Source: Halomonas sp. SSL-5
GTDB taxonomy: Bacteria > Pseudomonadota > Gammaproteobacteria > Pseudomonadales > Halomonadaceae
Length of the DNA: 64,000 nucleotides
Direction: 5' to 3'
NCBI RefSeq assembly: GCF_030708455.1
Contig: NZ_JAUYWF010000004.1
Span: 62,001-126,000 of the forward strand
In this document: positions 8,526-18,579 of the stretch, one piece after another
How positions within the stretch are numbered: position 1 is the first letter of the stretch
How the letters are laid out: the number at the start of each line of letters is the position of its first letter
Translations under genes and position numbers: made by a program
Notes under the pieces: generated by a model
Database searches by the model: none
Told to the model about the DNA's origin: nothing
The model's input: only the letters and a program-made list of their open reading frames with translations

Positions 8526-9200
8526 TCAGTAGGCCAGCCAGATGCAGTGCCTGGCGCCCTTGCCGGGACGGTGGGCGCGCACCGTGACCGTCTCGACCAG
8601 CAGGCCGACACGGCGCAGACGCTCGGTGAAGGCCGGATCCTGGCCTGCCGACCATACGGCGAGAACCCCGTCGGGACGCAGCGCCTGCTGGGCCACGGCC
8701 AGCCCTTCCGGCGAATAGAGCCAGTCGTTCTCGCGACGCGTCAGCCCTTCGGGACCGTTGTCCACGTCGAGCATGATGGCATCGAAGCCGCCGGGCTCGC
8801 GACGCAGCAGCGCACCCACGTCACCCAGGCTGACCCGGGTGCGCGGGTCGTTCAGCGGGTAGCCGGCGGCGGCGCCCAGCGGGCCATGGTTCCACTCCAC
8901 CACCCCGGGCACCAGCTCGGCCACCACCACCTCGGCGTCCTCGCCCAGGGCGGCCAGCGCCGCGGCCAGGGTGAAGCCCATGCCCAGGCCGCCCACCAGC
9001 ACCCGGGCCGCGGGGCGCTCGGCGACCCGCTGGCAGGCCAGCTCGGCCAGGGCATCCTCGGAGCCGTGCAGGCGGGTATTCATCAGCTCGCCGGGCGCAC
9101 CGACGATGCGGATCGAGAACTCGTCGTTGCGTTGCAATAGCCGCAGCTCGCTGCCCTTGCCGGGAATGCTGGCGGTACCGATCGTTTCGAACTTGGCCAT
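8526..9200 (-). CDS. Spermidine-synthase-like / SAM-dependent methyltransferase-fold protein
   Basis: A 224-residue protein of the spermidine-synthase-like Rossmann-fold group. The nucleotide/SAM glycine-rich loop is VLVGGLGMGFTLAA (near residue 77), followed by the acidic strand-2 end VVVAELVPGVVEWN and the motif FDAIMLDVDNGPEGL. The C-terminal part carries LAVWSAGQDPAFTERL. Proteins of this type are common next to housekeeping genes and rarely characterised; the substrate is unknown. The frame is open for 94 codons upstream of the chosen ATG at 9200, but that part is basic and not protein-like, and AAGAGA lies just before 9200. Confidence 0.8.
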   Translation of the reverse strand: MAKFETIGTASIPGKGSELRLLQRNDEFSIRIVGAPGELMNTRLHGSEDALAELACQRVAERPAARVLVGGLGMGFTLAAALAALGEDAEVVVAELVPGVVEWNHGPLGAAAGYPLNDPRTRVSLGDVGALLRREPGGFDAIMLDVDNGPEGLTRRENDWLYSPEGLAVAQQALRPDGVLAVWSAGQDPAFTERLRRVGLLVETVTVRAHRPGKGARHCIWLAY

Positions 9201-9328
9201 GGGGTCTCTTATCGCAAGGAGGTGGGGGAGCAACGGTAGGGTCGGGGACGCATTATGCGGGCCCCGGCGAGGCGTTGCCATGCAGCGTCTCGCCGGGGTG
9301 TGCACGAGCCGTCCCGGCACGACAAGCG

Positions 9329-9359
9329 TTGACGCCGGGCACAGGCGCGAGCGTATGAT
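9329..9359 (+). promoter_or_regulatory. Possible sigma-70 promoter of the yihY gene
   Basis: TTGACG (9329-9334) and TATGAT (9354-9359) are 19 bases apart, slightly long, and end 16 bases before the proposed start codon. It sits in the 175-base gap between the divergent methyltransferase and yihY genes. Confidence 0.35.
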
Positions 9360-9375
9360 GCCGTAACGTCCATGG

Positions 9376-10314
9376 ATGGCAAGGCCGATGACATCTCCTC
9401 CCCCTGCTCGCCACCTTGCCCTTACCCTGCTGCCGCGGATAGCACGCTTTCTCTGGCGGGTGATCTGCGCCTTCCTGCGCAACCGGGGAATCCTGCTCGC
9501 CGGCGGGGTCGGCTACAACATCCTGCTCTCCATCGTGCCGCTGTTCGCCCTGCTGGTGGTGCTGCTGGCGGGCGTGGTCGACCAGACGCGCCTGCTGGAG
9601 GTGCTTACGGTCCAGGCCCGCCACCTGGCGCCGGCCCATGCCGAGGTGCTGCTGGAGGCGGTACGCGCCCTGCTCGACTCGCGGGAGGTGATCGGCCTGC
9701 TGGGCTTTCCCGTGCTGCTGCTGTTCAGCTCCTTCGCCTTCCGCATGCTCGAGGACGCCCTGGCCATCATCTTCCATGCCCCGGATGCCCAGTACCAGAA
9801 GCGCAGCGTCTGGGTCTCGGTGCTGCTGCCCTACGCCTTCATGGTGGTGCTGGGCGCGGGCCTGCTGGCACTGACCCTGGTCGTCAGCCTGCTCAGCGGC
9901 CTCAACGCCCTGTCGATGGCCCTCGCGGGGCGCGAGCTGCCGCTGGCCGGACTCTCCGAACCGCTGCTCAACCTGACCAGCTTCGTCGGAGTCTTCCTGC
10001 TGTTCAGCGCCATCTACAAGGTACTGCCCGTGGTGCGGATCGCCCTGCGTCGCGCCCTGGTGGGCGGCTTCGTGGCGGCCCTGCTGTGGGAGGGTGTGCG
10101 CCTGCTGCTGGTCTATTACTTCGCCAACCTTTCCTTCGTCAACGCCGTCTACGGGTCACTTGCCACCCTGATCGTGGTGCTGCTGAGCCTGGAGGTCGGC
10201 GCCATCATCCTGCTGCTGGGTGCCCAGGTGATCGCCGAACTGGAGCGCAACTCGCGGCTCGGCCTGGCCTGGCACGTCGACCCGCGCCACCAGGCCGTGA
10301 CCCACGTCGACTGA
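9376..10314 (+). CDS. YihY/BrkB family inner-membrane protein
   Basis: A 312-residue polytopic membrane protein of the YihY/virulence factor BrkB (UPF0761) family, with about six transmembrane segments. The family pattern is visible: FLRNRGILLAGGVGYNILLS near residue 35, a central GAGLLAL helix, YKVLPVVRIALRRALVGG near residue 215, and YGSLATLIVVLLSLEVGAIILL at the end. The molecular function of the family is not settled, despite the older RNase BN label. The start could be 9376 or the ATG at 9388; the latter has AAGG very close before it. Confidence 0.85.
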   Translation: MARPMTSPPPARHLALTLLPRIARFLWRVICAFLRNRGILLAGGVGYNILLSIVPLFALLVVLLAGVVDQTRLLEVLTVQARHLAPAHAEVLLEAVRALLDSREVIGLLGFPVLLLFSSFAFRMLEDALAIIFHAPDAQYQKRSVWVSVLLPYAFMVVLGAGLLALTLVVSLLSGLNALSMALAGRELPLAGLSEPLLNLTSFVGVFLLFSAIYKVLPVVRIALRRALVGGFVAALLWEGVRLLLVYYFANLSFVNAVYGSLATLIVVLLSLEVGAIILLLGAQVIAELERNSRLGLAWHVDPRHQAVTHVD

Positions 10315-10326
10315 GTGCCGGGGGGT

Positions 10327-10557
10327 TCAGCGGCGGTGCTCGTGCGCCCCGCCGTTGCGACGCAGCCTGCGGACCAGGCCCATCAGGCTTCTGCCACTGA
10401 CCATGCCCAGCAGGTAGATCACCACCAGCAGCAAGGCCAGGGGCAGCGACAGGCTCCAGGTCAGGAAGCGCACCTCCACCATCGCGATGTTCTGCACGAA
10501 TAGGATCAGTACCAGTGCCGTGATGACCAGCTTCACGGCCAGCAGCAGCTTGTCCAT
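10327..10557 (-). CDS. LapA-domain (DUF1049) small membrane protein
   Basis: A 76-residue protein with two transmembrane helices (about 5-25 and 36-58), the pattern NIAMVEVRFLTWSLSLPLAL of the LapA/DUF1049 domain, and a basic cytoplasmic tail ending HEHRR. In E. coli LapA partners LapB to control LpxC turnover and lipopolysaccharide assembly. Here it stands alone, between yihY and the PLD gene, with no lapB beside it, so it may be a paralogue. The start at 10557 is set by AGGAGAG-like sequence upstream and by the domain boundary. Confidence 0.8.
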   Translation of the reverse strand: MDKLLLAVKLVITALVLILFVQNIAMVEVRFLTWSLSLPLALLLVVIYLLGMVSGRSLMGLVRRLRRNGGAHEHRR

Positions 10558-10655
10558 GCCCACTCTCCTTTTGCTATCGGCCCTTCCAAGCTGGCCAGTA
10601 CCCTGGCCGGTGTCAAGCAGCGCCCATGCCCTGGCAGGCGGCGAACCCTCGGCGC

Positions 10656-12119
10656 TCAGAACGTCGAGAGCCCGGTGGCCTCCATGATCCGGTAGCGCAG
10701 CCGCTGCCAGGCAGTGGCGTCGTCGAAGGCCGCGAAGGGCTCGCTGGTGGTGCGCTCGGGCGAGCTCTGCCAGCGCCGTTCGAAGAAGTCGCCGGTGTCG
10801 CGCAGCGCTGGCGCGGCGGTGGGACCGGCCAGGCGCACGCTGGTCTCCAGGTTGAGGTCGTCGAGGTTGCGCCGGGTGAAGTTGGCCGAGCCGAGGATCA
10901 TCTCGGCCTCGCCGCCGTCGGCGGGCCGGCGCAGCAGCAGCTTGCTGTGGCACTGCTCGCCCCGAGTGGCGCACCAGCGCACCTCGATACCCGAGGCGAC
11001 GAGTTCGCGGGCCACGGGCCGATTGGGGATGCCGCCCTTCTCCAGGCCGAAGGCATCGCGGTTGGGATCGAGCAGGGCGCGAACCCGCACCCCTCGCCCG
11101 CTGGCCGCCTGGAGTGCCTCGATCACCCCGCGATGGGCAAGATAGAACACCGCCAGGTCCAGCCGGTCGCCCTCGCCGCTGGCCGCGATGGCCGCCAGCA
11201 GGGCATCACGGATCGCCCCTTCGGTGAGCAGCTGAAGGCGCACGCCCCCTTCTGCCGGGGTCCGCGCGGGGGGCTCCGGCCCGGCAAGCGTCACGCCCGA
11301 CCAGCCGGCCACCGCCCGCTCGGAGGCCAGCAGGTCGAGGGCCGCCGCCCCCTCGAAGCGCAGGCCGACGTTGCCGTGGAGGCTGCTGGCATCGTGGGGG
11401 TTGGCCGAGGTCACCAGCCCCACCCAGCCCTCGCCGCGATCCACCACCAGGGTCTTGCGGTGGTTGGCATTGAAGTTGAGCAGCGCCAGGTAGCTGCGCA
11501 GCGGTACCCGCCCCGGTCCCAGGGCATTGGGCAGCCAGCCCCCGTCGCTGCCGTTGCCGAGCCAGCGCGGCCCCAGATGCCAGACACCCGACCAGAGTGG
11601 GTTCGAAGCGCGCAGCCGGTTGAGATCGGTAATCACCACCCTGACACCGGCTTCGCGGAGGGCCTCGAGGTGTTCGAGCTCGAGCCCGCCATAGAGGGTG
11701 TTGAGCGGGTCGGTGATCATCACCGCCTCGAGGTCGGGGTAACGGCGTTTCTGTTCGATCAGGGCGTCGGTGAGCTCCGTGGAGAGCGGTCGGAACTCGC
11801 GGCCGTCGGCGGCGCCGGCGAAATCGTTGAACAGGAACATGTCGAGCACCACCAGGCGCCGGGCCTGGCCGATCAGCGCCAGCACCTCGTCGAAGATCTG
11901 CCGCCGGCTGTGCCGCTCGCCCGCGGGGCCATACCAGGTCTCATCGGCCAGGAAGCGGACCTCGCCGGCGGGGCGCTCCGGGAAGGCCCGGGAGACGTCG
12001 TCGGGCAACGGCTTGTAGCGCTGCCAGGCGCCCATGGCGCCCCAGGCCACCAGCAACGCCATCAGCAACCATGGCCACATTCGCCGCCTCCCCCGCCCCG
12101 GTTTCTGCCCGCCGTCCAT
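10656..12119 (-). CDS. Phospholipase D-like / cardiolipin-synthase-type phosphodiesterase
   Basis: A 487-residue PLD-superfamily protein with an N-terminal membrane anchor (MWPWLLMALLVAWGAMGAW; residues 14-32). Two HxK catalytic half-motifs are present: NHRKTLVVDRGEGWVGLVTS in the middle and QCHSKLLLRR...ILGSANFTRRN near the C-terminus. Such proteins swap or hydrolyse phosphatidyl head groups; cardiolipin-synthase-like activity is possible. The first motif lacks the canonical Asp six residues after Lys in a strict count, although VVD follows. It is a single gene with its promoter side facing the small ureG-distal gene. Confidence 0.8.
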   Translation of the reverse strand: MDGGQKPGRGRRRMWPWLLMALLVAWGAMGAWQRYKPLPDDVSRAFPERPAGEVRFLADETWYGPAGERHSRRQIFDEVLALIGQARRLVVLDMFLFNDFAGAADGREFRPLSTELTDALIEQKRRYPDLEAVMITDPLNTLYGGLELEHLEALREAGVRVVITDLNRLRASNPLWSGVWHLGPRWLGNGSDGGWLPNALGPGRVPLRSYLALLNFNANHRKTLVVDRGEGWVGLVTSANPHDASSLHGNVGLRFEGAAALDLLASERAVAGWSGVTLAGPEPPARTPAEGGVRLQLLTEGAIRDALLAAIAASGEGDRLDLAVFYLAHRGVIEALQAASGRGVRVRALLDPNRDAFGLEKGGIPNRPVARELVASGIEVRWCATRGEQCHSKLLLRRPADGGEAEMILGSANFTRRNLDDLNLETSVRLAGPTAAPALRDTGDFFERRWQSSPERTTSEPFAAFDDATAWQRLRYRIMEATGLSTF

Positions 12120-12241
12120 GACACCCTCTGTCGGTCATGCCACCCCAACGGGCAGCGTCAACGGCCAGCATAGCGACAGGGGAGGCAAAAAGCAGTGCAC
12201 CCGACCGAGGTCGGGTTCAAGCTGACCCGGTTCAGGGCCGT

Positions 12242-12469
12242 TTATTGCTGGCGGCCTGCCCGGCGACGACGCAGAATCAGGCGTGCCAGCCCCGCCAGGG
12301 AGGCCACGCCCAGGATGACGATCCCGAGCACGACCAGCATCGACGGGCTGCCGGTGTGGGCATGCACCGAGGGGGCACCATGCCCCGAGTGGGCCAGTAT
12401 CGTAGTGGACGGCAGCATGGCGGCTGCCGAGAGTCCGGCGCGGTTGATGGAAGAGAGTCGAGTGTCCAT
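12242..12469 (-). CDS. Small His-containing membrane protein downstream of ureG
   Basis: A 75-residue protein that I do not recognise. It begins MDTRLSSINRAGLSAAAML, then has a His-rich stretch LAHSGHGAPSVHAHTG (four His in about 13 residues), one strong transmembrane helix (MLVVLGIVILGVASLAGLARL) and a basic end RRRRAGRQQ. It is the last gene of the urt-ure unit, 37 bases after ureG. HupE/UreJ-type nickel permeases have similar Ala-His-Pro-Gly-His N-termini, so a role in nickel handling is conceivable, but the protein is far too short to be such a permease itself. Confidence 0.65.
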   Translation of the reverse strand: MDTRLSSINRAGLSAAAMLPSTTILAHSGHGAPSVHAHTGSPSMLVVLGIVILGVASLAGLARLILRRRRAGRQQ

Positions 12470-12506
12470 GGAGGGGTCTCCCGGGTGAGGTAAATGATGG
12501 TTAGGG

Positions 12507-13169
12507 TCAGGCGGTAGCCGCTTCGGTCCGGCGATCCGGCGGCCGGCGATCCGGCGGCCGGCGATCCGGCAGCATGCCGCGGTCGAGGATGAAGCGGATG
12601 ATCGCCTCCAGCCCGACGCCGTCGTAGAGGTTGGTGAACACGAAGGGACGCTCGCCACGCATCTTGCGGGAATCACGCTCCATCACCTCCAGTGAGGCGT
12701 GGACCTGCTCGGCGATATCGATCTTGTTGATGATCAGCAGGTCCGACTTGGTGATGCCGGGACCGCCCTTGCGGGGAATCTTGTCGCCGGCGGACACGTC
12801 GATCACGTAGAGGGTCAGATCCGACAGCTCGGGGCTGAAGGTGGCCGAGAGGTTGTCACCGCCGGACTCCACCAGTACCAGCTCCAGTCGCGGATGGCGC
12901 GCCTGCAGCTCGTCGATGGCGGCGAGATTCATGGAGGCGTCCTCGCGGATGGCGGTATGCGGACAGCCGCCCGTCTCCACGCCCAGGATGCGATCCGCCG
13001 AAAGGGCCTCGTGCTTGAGCAGGAAATCGGCATCCTCCCGGGTATAGATATCGTTGGTCACCACGGCGATATCATAGTGGTCACGCAGCGCCAGGCAGAG
13101 CTGCTTGAGCAGGGCCGTCTTGCCGGAGCCCACCGGGCCGCCGACGCCGATACGCAGGCAATGTGTCAT
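12507..13169 (-). CDS. ureG: Urease accessory GTPase UreG
   Basis: A 220-residue SIMIBI-class GTPase that, with UreE, UreF and UreD, drives nickel insertion into urease. P-loop [14 protein letters not shown] at residues 8-21, the metal-binding region with Cys-Pro-His ([16 protein letters not shown]), [16 protein letters not shown] and the NKID base-recognition motif are all present. The protein is about 15 residues longer than usual because the C-terminus is extended by Pro-Asp-Arg-Arg-Pro units ([20 protein letters not shown]) encoded by a 15-bp DNA tandem repeat. It follows ureF with an 11-base gap. Confidence 0.97.
   Translation of the reverse strand: MTHCLRIGVGGPVGSGKTALLKQLCLALRDHYDIAVVTNDIYTREDADFLLKHEALSADRILGVETGGCPHTAIREDASMNLAAIDELQARHPRLELVLVESGGDNLSATFSPELSDLTLYVIDVSAGDKIPRKGGPGITKSDLLIINKIDIAEQVHASLEVMERDSRKMRGERPFVFTNLYDGVGLEAIIRFILDRGMLPDRRPPDRRPPDRRTEAATA
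12530..12570. repeat. 15-bp tandem repeat in the 3' end of ureG
   Basis: The unit GGCGATCCGGCGGCC occurs at 12530-12544 and 12545-12559, with a partial third copy at 12560-12570. Because the unit is a multiple of three it adds PDRRP pentads to UreG without shifting the frame. The copies are identical, suggesting recent slippage. Confidence 0.85.
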
Positions 13170-13180
13170 CGTATTGTCTC

Positions 13181-13906
13181 CTAGCTTCTGAACAGTCGTG
13201 AGTACTGGGTCTCGTGCAGCGCACTGGCGAGCGCCAGGCCGGGCAGAATCGGGCCGAGCTCGTCATCCTGCAGACTCAAGGCCTGGTCCACGGCGCCGAC
13301 CAGGGTCGGGCGGAGTCGTTCGACCAGACGCTGCGCCGCGGTATGCCCCAGCGGCAGAGCCTTGCAGGCCACCGCGAGCTGGTTCTCCAGCCAGGCCCAG
13401 CCGAAGCCCAGCATCGCCTGGCGTCTAGGGACGCCGCGAACATGGGCCGTCCAGGCGAATACGGTCAGGTAACCGGCACCAACTGGCAATGCCGGGGCCT
13501 CTGCTGAAACGCTGTTGGGTAACAGATCGAGACTGCCCAGCAGACGCGTGAGGGAAGCACCGAGACGGGCATCCTCGGCGGCCAGTTCGGCGGTCTCACG
13601 GTTGGCGGCCAACCAGTTATCCCACTCAGTCAGCGCGCCATCATCGCCCTCGCCCCAGGCCCCCATCAGGCGAGCCAGCACCGGCAGTTCGCAGCGGGTG
13701 AGGCCATCCTCCAGCACACCGTCCAGCCACTCGCCAAGGCTCGCCTCGTCGACCACCCAGCCCAGCTCGAAGGCGCTTTCCAGCCCCTGGGAGAAGGCGA
13801 AGGCGCCGATAGGCAGCGCCGGACTGACCAGTTGCATCAGGCCCAGCAGCGCCAGGTCGTCGCCCTGCCCGATGCCAGCCGGCTCACTGTGCATGGGTAT
13901 GTTCAT
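13181..13906 (-). CDS. ureF: Urease accessory protein UreF
   Basis: A ~241-residue all-helical protein that bridges the UreD-apourease complex and UreG. Typical features are [36 protein letters not shown] and the C-terminal LAHE-type region here reading [15 protein letters not shown]. The ATGs at 13906 (MNIPMHSE) and 13894 (MHSEPAG) are both possible; neither has a strong ribosome site, and both overlap the 3' end of ureE (by 23 or 11 bases), so translation is probably coupled. The frame continues open far upstream in the wrong frame of ureE; that part is not UreF. Confidence 0.95.
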   Translation of the reverse strand: MNIPMHSEPAGIGQGDDLALLGLMQLVSPALPIGAFAFSQGLESAFELGWVVDEASLGEWLDGVLEDGLTRCELPVLARLMGAWGEGDDGALTEWDNWLAANRETAELAAEDARLGASLTRLLGSLDLLPNSVSAEAPALPVGAGYLTVFAWTAHVRGVPRRQAMLGFGWAWLENQLAVACKALPLGHTAAQRLVERLRPTLVGAVDQALSLQDDELGPILPGLALASALHETQYSRLFRS

Positions 13907-14423
13907 GAGGATGATCATGGTCGTGGTCGTGGTCGTGGTCGTGGTGCTCATGAGAAGCGCCATGGCCGAGCTGGGTATAGGCACCGGGCTCCGGGTCGAA
14001 GGGCGCTTCATGATGCTCGAGCGTCGCCCCCAGGCGTTCGGCCAGTTCCTCGAGTACATGGTCCGGCGGGAAGCGCACGAAGCCGCGCAGGCCGGATGAC
14101 GCCTGGTCGTCTTCGCCAAGCGCCAGCTGCACATGGCGGTTACCCAGGTGGTAGGCGAGCCGGGCCAGAGGCAGCCCCGCCGCAATGCGGGCGGTGACCA
14201 CCGGCTCCACGGCCGCATGCACGCGCACCACCTCACCGTTCTCGGCACACAGGCCCTCGCCATCGCGCAGCACAGGCCCGCGGTCCAGGAAGAGGCCAAG
14301 CTGGCGGCCAGAATCGCTGACCGCCTTGAGTCGTCCACGAATGCGCAGATCGAAAGGCAGGGTCAGGCTGTCATCCGCTTGGCTCGCCGCTATGGGCCCC
14401 AGGCGTTCGGTCAGTTTCAACAT
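13884..14423 (-). CDS. ureE: Urease accessory nickel metallochaperone UreE
   Basis: A 179-residue nickel chaperone. The peptide-binding N-terminal domain (TERLG..., LTLPFDLRIRGRLKA) is followed by the metal-binding domain with LAYHLGNRHVQL and a C-terminal histidine-rich tail ([20 protein letters not shown]), which stores or binds nickel. The tail is encoded by a GTCGTG-type hexamer repeat. A strong GGAGGG site lies 9 bases before the ATG at 14423. The gap to ureC upstream is 109 bases, longer than elsewhere in the unit. Confidence 0.96.
   Translation of the reverse strand: MLKLTERLGPIAASQADDSLTLPFDLRIRGRLKAVSDSGRQLGLFLDRGPVLRDGEGLCAENGEVVRVHAAVEPVVTARIAAGLPLARLAYHLGNRHVQLALGEDDQASSGLRGFVRFPPDHVLEELAERLGATLEHHEAPFDPEPGAYTQLGHGASHEHHDHDHDHDHDHPHEHTHAQ
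13919..13942. repeat. Hexamer tandem repeat coding the UreE His-Asp tail
   Basis: Four perfect copies of GGTCGT on the plus strand, i.e. ACGACC on the coding strand, give alternating His-Asp codons. Copy number could vary by slippage without breaking the frame. Confidence 0.85.
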
Positions 14424-14532
14424 TGGAAAATCCCTCCTCCGTTATCTCGAGACGAGCACGCTTTGCCGTTGCTCAACGCTACCTGGCGGACACGCTGGCT
14501 CTCATGCAAAAGACGTCTCTTCGCCATTGTCA

Positions 14533-16232
<1,700 letters not shown>

Positions 16233-16236
<4 letters not shown>

Positions 16237-16568
16237 TGGGAGTCGCCCTCCAGGCTGCCCATGACGGCACCGCGAAAGCCGTAGATATGGCGGCGGCCGA
16301 CGTAGGGGATCAGCGTTACCTCGCGGCTCTGACCGGGCTCGAAGCGGATCGCGGTGCCGGCGGCCACGTCGAGGCGATAGCCGCGTGCCTTGTCGCGGTC
16401 GAACCGCAAGGCGGGGTTGGCCTCGGCGAAGTGGTAGTGCGAGCCGACCTGAATCGGCCGGTCGCCGGTATTGGCCACGGTGACGGTCATCCGCTCGCGA
16501 CCCACGCAGAGTTCGATCTCGCCATCCTGCAACTGGTACTGTCCTGGAATCATTGGGCCGTGAATCAT
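16233..16568 (-). CDS. ureB: Urease subunit beta
   Basis: A 111-residue structural subunit of the separate-chain (gamma-beta-alpha) type of urease. It begins [20 protein letters not shown] and contains the conserved [24 protein letters not shown] and [13 protein letters not shown] regions (the first is a ~24-residue block from about residue 30). It lies between ureA (13-base gap) and ureC (4-base overlap). Confidence 0.97.
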
Positions 16569-16581
16569 GGGGTCGACCTCC

Positions 16582-16884
16582 TTACACTATCGGCGAATGA
16601 ACCGTGACCAGCTTGGTGCCGTCCGGAAAGGTCGCTTCGACCTGGACCTCGTCGACCATCTCGGCCACGCCCTCCATGACGTCATCGCGCGTCAGGATCT
16701 CGCGGCCGAAGCTCATGAGGTCAGCCACGGAGCGTCCGTCACGGGCACCCTCGAGGATCTCGAAGCTGATCAGCGCCACCGCCTCGGGGTAGTTGAGCTT
16801 CAGGCCACGGGCACGGCGACGCTCGGCCAACTGGGCCGCCGAGAACAGCAGCAACTTGTCCTTGTCTCTGGGGGTCAGTTCCAT
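16582..16884 (-). CDS. ureA: Urease subunit gamma
   Basis: The 100-residue gamma subunit, starting [20 protein letters not shown] and ending VTVHSPI, exactly the family pattern and length. It contains [16 protein letters not shown]. The gene is preceded by a GGAG-type ribosome site and by a 91-base gap after ureD in which I see no clear promoter. Confidence 0.98.
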   Translation of the reverse strand: MELTPRDKDKLLLFSAAQLAERRRARGLKLNYPEAVALISFEILEGARDGRSVADLMSFGREILTRDDVMEGVAEMVDEVQVEATFPDGTKLVTVHSPIV

Positions 16885-16975
16885 GTCGGAGTCTCCAGGC
16901 TATTGGGGGCATACCCCAGTCGTTCGGGTTGATGACTGATGGACTCGCCTCAGCCGGGATCAGGCCTAAATGGCT

Positions 16976-17884
16976 TCAGGTCAGCCAGATGCGCGGCGTA
17001 TGAGCCGGCCATCCGATCAGCCGCGGCCGCAGGATTTCCCAGGCACGCCGACACAGCGCCCAGGCCTCGTTGCGTTCCTGGCCCAGATAGCGCAGCAGCA
17101 ACACCCCGTGGCGAATCGTGACCGCCCAGCGGGTCGAGGCACCAAGCGTCTCGCGAAGGACCTCGACGGCCTCGCGTTCATCCTCGAGTCCCACCGCCCA
17201 GAGCGTGGCCTGCACCGTGGCCCCGCCCTGCCCCCAGCGCCCCAGGAAACGCGGGTGTGTCGGGTCGAGGGGCTGGCGTTCCAGCCACAGCGGCCGGCCA
17301 TCGAGGGTCAGGCGGAAGCGCTGCTCGATGCGACCGCTCAGAAAGGGAAGCTGGCTGGCCGGTCGTCCCAGCGCCATCACCTCCCAGCCCAGGCAACGTG
17401 CCGCCCCGGAGAGCGCGATGGTGGTGCGCTGCTCCCCTCGGGAGCCATCAAAGGCTAGGGTCTCCTGGGGTAACCACTCGAGAATGCCGCCATCGGCCAC
17501 CTCCAGGCGAGTCTGCTGATGCCAGGCCACCCCGTGGCTGTCGGCCTTGTAGAGCTTGTTCGCCGCCGGCGTGGTCAGCAGGGCATGGGCGCCAGGCTCG
17601 ACGCGGGCCGAGATCGCCAGGGCATCGCCGCTGACCAGCCCACCCGGGGGATGCAGCAGGTAGGCATGGCAGGCGCCGCTGCGGCCTCGCGGATCGGCGC
17701 CTTCGGGGTGAAAGGTGCGCTGGACGCGTAGCGGGCCCAGATGACGGCACCGGGTCATGCGCGTCACTCCCTCACGGGCCTCGAAGCCCAGCGACAGCGA
17801 CGCTGCCCAGTGGCGATCGGCATCGAAACGATGGCCGGAAACTGACGGCGACCGGGGATCCAGTGACGACGCGAAGGCGGTCAT
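16976..17884 (-). CDS. ureD: Urease accessory protein UreD
   Basis: A 302-residue scaffold protein that binds apo-urease and is needed for nickel insertion. Family features: LSLGFEAREGVTRMT near residue 30, GPLRVQRTFHPEG, the LLHPPGGLVSGDAL block, TTPAANKLYKAD and WLPQETLAFDGSRG. Its start overlaps the urtE stop (4 bases), tying urease maturation directly to the urea importer in one transcript. Confidence 0.96.
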   Translation of the reverse strand: MTAFASSLDPRSPSVSGHRFDADRHWAASLSLGFEAREGVTRMTRCRHLGPLRVQRTFHPEGADPRGRSGACHAYLLHPPGGLVSGDALAISARVEPGAHALLTTPAANKLYKADSHGVAWHQQTRLEVADGGILEWLPQETLAFDGSRGEQRTTIALSGAARCLGWEVMALGRPASQLPFLSGRIEQRFRLTLDGRPLWLERQPLDPTHPRFLGRWGQGGATVQATLWAVGLEDEREAVEVLRETLGASTRWAVTIRHGVLLLRYLGQERNEAWALCRRAWEILRPRLIGWPAHTPRIWLT

Positions 17885-18579
17885 ACCGTCAGGTGCTCCC
17901 TGATCAGCGCATCGGAGAGGGCATCGATGCCGCCCTCCGCCACTCGGCGCCCTCGATCGATGATGGCGAAGCGGTCGGCGAACCTGCGGGCGAAGGGCAG
18001 CTTCTGTTCCACCAGCAGTACCGTCAGTCCGTCCTCGCGGATCAGGCGACGGATCACCTCGCCGATCTGGGTGACGATATTGGGCTGGATGCCCTCACCG
18101 GGTTCGTCGAGGATCAGCAACCGCGGCTCGATCACCAGGGCACGGCCGATGGCCAGTTGCTGCTGCTGGCCACCGGACAGGTCACCGCCGCGCCGATGCT
18201 TCATCTCCTCGAGCACCGGAAAGAGCTCATGGATGCGCTCGGGGATCCGCTTGACGCCATCTCCCCTGGCGGCGAGCCCGGTTCTCAGGTTCTCCTCCAC
18301 GGTGAGCAGCGGGAAGATCTGTCGCCCCTGGGGCACATAGCCAATACCCAGCCGCGAACGCTCCTCGATGGCCCGGCGACTGAGTTCGATATCGCCGGCA
18401 TAGCGAATGCTGCCCGATGTGACCGCCACCTCTCCCATGATGGCCTTCATCAGGGTGGTCTTGCCCACCCCGTTGCGGCCCATGACGCAGGTGCACTCTC
18501 CCTCCGGCACCTCGAGGTCGAGATCCCAGAGGGTATGGCTCTGGCCGTATGACTGGTTGAGGGTGTCGATGGTCAGCAT
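17881..18579 (-). CDS. urtE: Urea ABC transporter ATP-binding subunit UrtE
   Basis: A 232-residue ATPase of the branched-chain amino-acid/urea (LivF-like) type that powers urea uptake. Walker A GRNGVGKTTLMK, signature LSGGQQQQLAIGRAL and Walker B LLILDEPGEGIQPN are intact. It begins MLTIDTLNQSYGQSHTLWDL. Its ATG sits on the urtD stop (one-base overlap), and its own stop overlaps ureD. Confidence 0.95.
   Translation of the reverse strand: MLTIDTLNQSYGQSHTLWDLDLEVPEGECTCVMGRNGVGKTTLMKAIMGEVAVTSGSIRYAGDIELSRRAIEERSRLGIGYVPQGRQIFPLLTVEENLRTGLAARGDGVKRIPERIHELFPVLEEMKHRRGGDLSGGQQQQLAIGRALVIEPRLLILDEPGEGIQPNIVTQIGEVIRRLIREDGLTVLLVEQKLPFARRFADRFAIIDRGRRVAEGGIDALSDALIREHLTV

Noticed and set aside
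13181..14338. An apparent 385-residue fusion upstream of UreF.
   Set aside because: The first ~145 codons are the wrong frame of ureE; conserved UreF sequence starts near 13906.
14419..14527. A 36-codon ORF in the ureC-ureE gap (starting MAKRRLLHESQ) that would overlap the ureE start.
   Set aside because: No ribosome site, no recognisable features, and such short frames are expected by chance in GC-rich gaps.
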